Positions 61,047 through 64,000 of a stretch of DNA of 64,000 nt are shown here, piece by piece. The notes beneath the pieces were generated by a model, which had not been told where the DNA came from, ran no database searches, and was given only the letters and a program-made list of their open reading frames with translations. The DNA is taken from assembly GCF_900104155.1 (NCBI RefSeq), contig NZ_FMYB01000017.1, forward strand, positions 27,826 through 91,825. The letters run 5' to 3'. Made by a program: the position numbers and the translations under genes. How positions within the stretch are numbered: the first letter of the stretch is position 1; the number at the start of each line of letters is the position of its first letter. The DNA comes from Butyrivibrio sp. INlla16. Lineage in GTDB: Bacteria > Bacillota > Clostridia > Lachnospirales > Lachnospiraceae.

Positions 61047-61704
61047 TTTCTATTTCTCCTTTATATTCATTGATAAATGTGAGTTGTTCGTCTCTGTAGC
61101 CCAAGGTAAGCTGGTCAATCATCCATTCGATCTTGTTCAGATTTTTCAGTGCTTCTTCAAATAGAGGATTGCAGGTATCCAGCTCGTCATAAGTAGCCGG
61201 GGCATAATCTCTTTTGTAGGAGCGAAGTTTGTCCTGGTATTCGTGCAAAGCAAAAAGGGCATCAAGCCTTTCCTGCTCGAATGCCCTTTTTGCTTCGTAT
61301 TCCTGTCTACGCCTTACCATTTCGGGGTTGATCATGGGAGGTTTCTCTTTTGGGGGCTTCTTTTGCTTTTTATCCTCATTGCCCTGAGAGTCCTTATTGT
61401 CTGTGGACTTGCTATCAGATGACTTATCCTCCCATTCACAATCGCTGCAATCGATACCGAAGTCCTCTGCAATCTTCTTGGCTGAGGCATAAGGCTTTAG
61501 ACCAAATAGTCTGCTGACAAAATCAATCACATCACCTTTGGCACCACATCCAAAGCAGAAGTATCGTAGCTCAACCTTCATACTTGGATTTTTGTCATCA
61601 TGGAAAGGGCAGCAGCACAGGCCGTTCTTTCCGACTTTGATCCCATAAAAAGAAGCTGCATCCATGGTGGACACAGCTCCCTTGACCTTTTGAAATATAT
61701 TCAT
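61015..61704 (-). CDS. CHC2 zinc-finger primase-like protein
   Basis: A 229-residue protein. The N-terminus is a DnaG-type CHC2 zinc finger: CCCPFHDDKNPSMKV and YFCFGCGAKGDVIDFVSRLF (~28-60). The rest is a low-complexity Lys/Asp linker (~90-125) and helices (RRQEYEAKRAFEQERLDALFALHEYQ), with no TOPRIM domain, so it may act as a primer-recognition subunit and need the VapE protein. It overlaps the helicase gene by 32 bp in another frame, which suggests coupled translation. Confidence 0.87.
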   Translation of the reverse strand: MNIFQKVKGAVSTMDAASFYGIKVGKNGLCCCPFHDDKNPSMKVELRYFCFGCGAKGDVIDFVSRLFGLKPYASAKKIAEDFGIDCSDCEWEDKSSDSKSTDNKDSQGNEDKKQKKPPKEKPPMINPEMVRRRQEYEAKRAFEQERLDALFALHEYQDKLRSYKRDYAPATYDELDTCNPLFEEALKNLNKIEWMIDQLTLGYRDEQLTFINEYKGEIENVRNRNKELG

Positions 61705-61731
61705 TTGTAGTGTTTCTCCTTATATTGCTGA

Positions 61732-63084
61732 TTACAGTGACATTCCCTGAGTCTTTTGCTTAGATGGCTCAGATATATTTCTGCTGTCCTTTGATTCTTT
61801 CTTTGCATCCTGGAGCTGTGCCATGAAGCTTGGCTTCACATCTTCAGCTATCTGCTTGATATACTTTTCCTTAACAGTGCCGGACTCAAAAGTTTTTCTT
61901 ACGGCTTTCACGACCCTGTCCTTAATCGTGCCAAGTCCATGCAGAAGTTTGTTCAGTTGTTCCAGCGCGTATTTTCTGGTAATAGAAGAAAGAAAACCTT
62001 CAGAGCTTTGCACTTCATTTTTGAGTTTAATGATTTCTTTTGCCGTTTCCTTTTTGATGCTGTCAGCCAGACTGTTGATCAGACAATTGTGTGCTTTGTC
62101 ATACGCAACCTCGGATACCTCTTTTAACAGACCTTCTGCATCAGAAATCTTGTTCATGAGTTCGTCATTTCTGCTGAGCAGACCTTCGTTATCTTTTATC
62201 AGAGACTCCTTTTCGCTTGTCAGCTTTTCATTTTCTGCACGACATTCTGCTGTACCGATGGCAAGCATTGTGTTTTCAGAGAGAAGCTGATCATTTTGAG
62301 TGAGTAGTTCCTTGATATCAGCGTTAAGCTTGTCTATGATGTATTCCTGCTTCTCCATGTAACTTCTTCCGCCATAAATTGGTTCTTCATCAATTTCAAT
62401 CCCGTGTTTTTTACAGATATCAATAAGGAGCTTTCGACATTCGGCATCGTAACTCATCTTGCGATTGTTATATCTGCCGGGCTTTTTGGACGGATCAGGC
62501 AGATTAAAGCCAAGTTCCTTTAGAGCCTGCTCCTGTTTTGGCTGACGCTCTCCATACTGGTTGATGACATCAAAGACATGCCTTTCATGAATGTGAGGGG
62601 TGCCCTCGTCAAGATGAAGTGCCCAGTTAAGAGTGTGGATGTGGCTACCATAGCGTGATTCGATTTCCTGTAAGAATTCCACACCGACCATCACAAGTGC
62701 TTCATAGTCCACATGATTGTCCATGGTTCCAATCTGGTATATTGACTCCTCTGGACAGGTCTTGGGATTACACCTTAGGTCATCAATCGATCTGCATCTT
62801 TCAGAATGTCCGGCTTTAATGTTCCGGGCATTCTGACCATTCACATAGTCCTGATAGCACAGCTCATAGAATCCTTTCTCAACCTCGGTGAAGGAATGCG
62901 ACTGCTCAGTAAGCTCACCGTGACGGATAAGTTGTTGGTCAACGCAGTTCCAATAGAGATTGTTTTCAGTAAGTTCAGCCTTGATGTCTTCTGCATTTTG
63001 AAGATCAAATTCTCTGTCATTGTGCTTGGAATTATAAGTTCCGTGAGATCCTGATCTTCCATTGTGTCTTGATACTCGTGTCAT
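61732..63084 (-). CDS. MobV/Pre-like relaxase
   Basis: A 450-residue mobilisation protein. The relaxase motif HLDEGTPHIH (157-166) is the metal-binding HxDE...PHxH of MobV/Pre-type enzymes; the N-terminus (RVSRHNGRSGSHGTYNSKH) is also typical. The C-terminal ~230 residues form a long coiled coil (KLNADIKELLTQNDQLLSEN onward). It nicks oriT and leads the strand in transfer using a conjugation machine supplied elsewhere; no coupling protein or type IV secretion gene is present. It is the first gene of the element's - strand unit, so the hairpin-rich region upstream (63178-63460) is the expected oriT. Confidence 0.87.
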   Translation of the reverse strand: MTRVSRHNGRSGSHGTYNSKHNDREFDLQNAEDIKAELTENNLYWNCVDQQLIRHGELTEQSHSFTEVEKGFYELCYQDYVNGQNARNIKAGHSERCRSIDDLRCNPKTCPEESIYQIGTMDNHVDYEALVMVGVEFLQEIESRYGSHIHTLNWALHLDEGTPHIHERHVFDVINQYGERQPKQEQALKELGFNLPDPSKKPGRYNNRKMSYDAECRKLLIDICKKHGIEIDEEPIYGGRSYMEKQEYIIDKLNADIKELLTQNDQLLSENTMLAIGTAECRAENEKLTSEKESLIKDNEGLLSRNDELMNKISDAEGLLKEVSEVAYDKAHNCLINSLADSIKKETAKEIIKLKNEVQSSEGFLSSITRKYALEQLNKLLHGLGTIKDRVVKAVRKTFESGTVKEKYIKQIAEDVKPSFMAQLQDAKKESKDSRNISEPSKQKTQGMSL

Positions 63085-63177
63085 TGTGTTTGTTCCTTTC
63101 TGCTTTGACTTTTTTTAGCAGGGCTTGTCGGCGCAGTCTCTTGCCTCACGTCAGTCAGGTTTGGACGACAAAAAATA

Positions 63178-63313
63178 CCCAGTACCATATGTCGAAACGA
63201 CATAGGCCTGGGCGGGATTTCATCCTCGACCTGACAAGGAGCTTCGCCCCTTGACCCTGTTGCTGTGAAAATGCGTGCACACATTTTCACAAGCAGAGGC
63301 TTCTCACCTCTGC
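63178..63313. other. oriT-like hairpin cluster upstream of the relaxase
   Basis: Three strong hairpins in G/C-rich DNA: CCCAG-N-TATGTCG-AAA-CGACATA-N-CTGGG (63178-63212), TGTGAAAATG (63264-63273) / CATTTTCACA (63282-63291), and GCAGAGG (63293-63299) / CCTCTGC (63307-63313). Position directly before a MobV-like gene fits an origin of transfer; the nick site is not identified. Confidence 0.5.
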
Positions 63314-63324
63314 GTTGTTCCGGA

Positions 63325-63452
63325 ACAAAGAAAAAAGGACTATTCCTCTGATCAGTGTTTCATCAGTGGAATAATCCCCTTATCTTTGTCCTGGCTCATA
63401 TTGAAATCCCACGTAGGATTTCAATAAAAAAGCAGCCGTATGTTAAGGCTGC
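63325..63452. terminator. Stacked hairpins, possible terminators
   Basis: ACAAAGA/TCTTTGT encloses ATTCCTCTGAT/ATCAGTGGAAT (63325-63389). Then ATTGAAATCC (63400-63409) / GGATTTCAAT (63416-63425) followed by AAAAAA, and GCAGCC (63432) / GGCTGC (63447). The second can terminate - strand transcripts entering from the right edge. Confidence 0.6.
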
Positions 63453-63476
63453 CCGGTCAATCTGTATTCACTTCGC

Positions 63477-63624
63477 GATTATAATAATATCATGTCATAA
63501 AATTGATGGAAAGAGACAAAAAGTGTCAACTCGTGTAAAATTCGTGACAAAAAGTGTCATCTGTCGATACCGCAAGAACTATCTGGCTAGTAATCATTCG
63601 CTCCTGCTGATTATAATGATATCA
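63477..63624. repeat. Iteron-like direct repeats
   Basis: GATTATAATRATATCA occurs at 63477 and 63609 with one mismatch. Between them GACAAAAAGTGTCA, itself a small dyad, occurs at 63515 and 63546, 31 bp apart. The region 63460-63856 has no gene; it also holds hairpins GCCTTTC/GAAGGGC (~63652), AGGGG/CCCCT (~63687) and the palindrome AGTTGATCAACT (63840-63851). These may be replication or operator sites of the element. Confidence 0.45.
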
Positions 63625-63856
63625 GCATTGAAAAAGAAATAAAAGATAGCCTTTCGGAATTGAAGGGCATTTAGACCATAAATAGAGGGGATTCGCCCCT
63701 AATGAACATTGTAAAGTAAATACTATCCCCAAAAGAAAGATGAAAGCGATGATTCTGTGATATATGTCCTAAAAAAGGCGTACTTTAACACAGCACCTGT
63801 TTTAAATGACTTTTTTGATCAGTGTGGTAGAATATTATCAGTTGATCAACTAAAAA

Positions 63857-64000
63857 TCAGGCGGCTTGTGCGAATATATCTTTGACAGGGTTATCGGATT
63901 GAGCTTTGCCCCAGGCATCAAGATGCTGACACATCATGATGCAATAGAGGCGGCAGTACCACATCTTTGTAGATTGGTGTCTGCCGTTTTCTAATTGGTA
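63857..64000 (-). CDS. Partial gene of unknown family at the window edge
   Basis: An open - strand frame of 47 codons ends at a TGA (63857-63859) and continues beyond base 64000. The visible C-terminus is rich in Cys, Met and aromatic residues (KMWYCRLYCIMMCQHLDAWG; NPVKDIFAQAA). It resembles C-termini of some transposase-like proteins by general look, but I cannot name the family. Identity of the gene must come from the sequence to the right. Confidence 0.4.
   Translation of the reverse strand, partial: YQLENGRHQSTKMWYCRLYCIMMCQHLDAWGKAQSDNPVKDIFAQAA

Noticed and set aside
63081..63290. A 69-codon - strand frame ahead of the relaxase gene
   Set aside because: It overlaps the hairpin-rich oriT-like region and the relaxase start; its product is low-complexity and lacks a ribosome-binding site.
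63355..63642. A 95-codon + strand frame in the element's right part
   Set aside because: It covers stacked hairpins and direct repeats, has no ribosome-binding site and gives no recognisable protein.

Overview
The window looks like a chromosomal segment of a motile, carbohydrate-degrading anaerobe of the Firmicutes, most likely a Lachnospiraceae member near Butyrivibrio or Pseudobutyrivibrio. This rests on the gene families and promoter styles (ClpC, a CIRCE operator, a sigma-28-type promoter, YtrA-type GntR, DegV, BspA-type leucine-rich repeats, CHC2 primase with MobV-type relaxase, tRNAs without encoded CCA) and on the moderate GC content. No rRNA or other species marker is present, so the genus is an inference.

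Layout. 1-8.5 kb: the end of an SH3b-domain membrane protein, a GntR regulator, clpC, a small conserved protein, a DUF2752 membrane protein, and radA behind a 250-bp palindromic repeat element. 7.2-12.6 kb: a complete branched-chain amino-acid ABC transporter operon (binding protein, livH, livM, livG, livF) ending in a cytidylate-kinase-like gene. 12.7-18.9 kb: a GH2 glycosidase and a split sensor/kinase/NarL-type regulator set. 18.9-20.05 kb: no gene; a structured dyad element followed by about 19 head-to-tail units of 51-53 bp, each carrying a short inverted repeat. 20-24.7 kb: two lipoproteins and a MATE transporter. 24.9-31 kb: a REC-GGDEF-EAL protein, an Hpt protein, a FIST-sensor hybrid kinase and a two-REC protein that together look like a phosphorelay acting on cyclic-di-GMP. 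31-38.5 kb: TetR plus GH36 alpha-galactosidase, DegV, and larE-MATE-larB. 38.5-43.2 kb: secreted Ig-like, lipoprotein and leucine-rich-repeat surface proteins. 43.3-44.9 kb: an XRE repressor divergent from an Rpn-type PD-(D/E)XK nuclease gene, followed by a second copy of its 3' end that starts exactly at an internal ribosome-binding site. 45-58 kb: a trpB2-type gene, an AAA ATPase, tRNA-Pro(AGG), a CPBP protease, a TetM-like GTPase fused to a Rae1-like endonuclease, a CAP protein, cysE, an orphan hook-protein gene, a CIRCE-controlled mecA-like adaptor, an arginase-fold protein and two tRNA-Leu genes.

58.1 kb to the end: a mobile element inserted at the 3' end of tRNA-Leu(AAG). It carries a tyrosine integrase, a VapE-type helicase, a CHC2 primase, a MobV-like relaxase and a hairpin-rich oriT-like region. 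Its far end is not in the window; a partial unrecognised gene runs off the edge.

Links across the window. ClpC (1.8 kb) and a MecA-like adaptor (55.8 kb) are partners by family, and the adaptor has an HrcA operator over its promoter. LarB and LarE belong to one cofactor pathway. The two A34-anticodon tRNAs (Pro AGG, Leu AAG) point to expanded inosine decoding. The best candidates for undescribed biology are the Rpn gene with a duplicated intragenic small-protein cassette (43.7-44.9 kb), the GTPase-Rae1 fusion (48.9 kb), the 53-bp dyad array (19.1-20.0 kb) and the four-unit palindrome before radA (5.4-5.7 kb).
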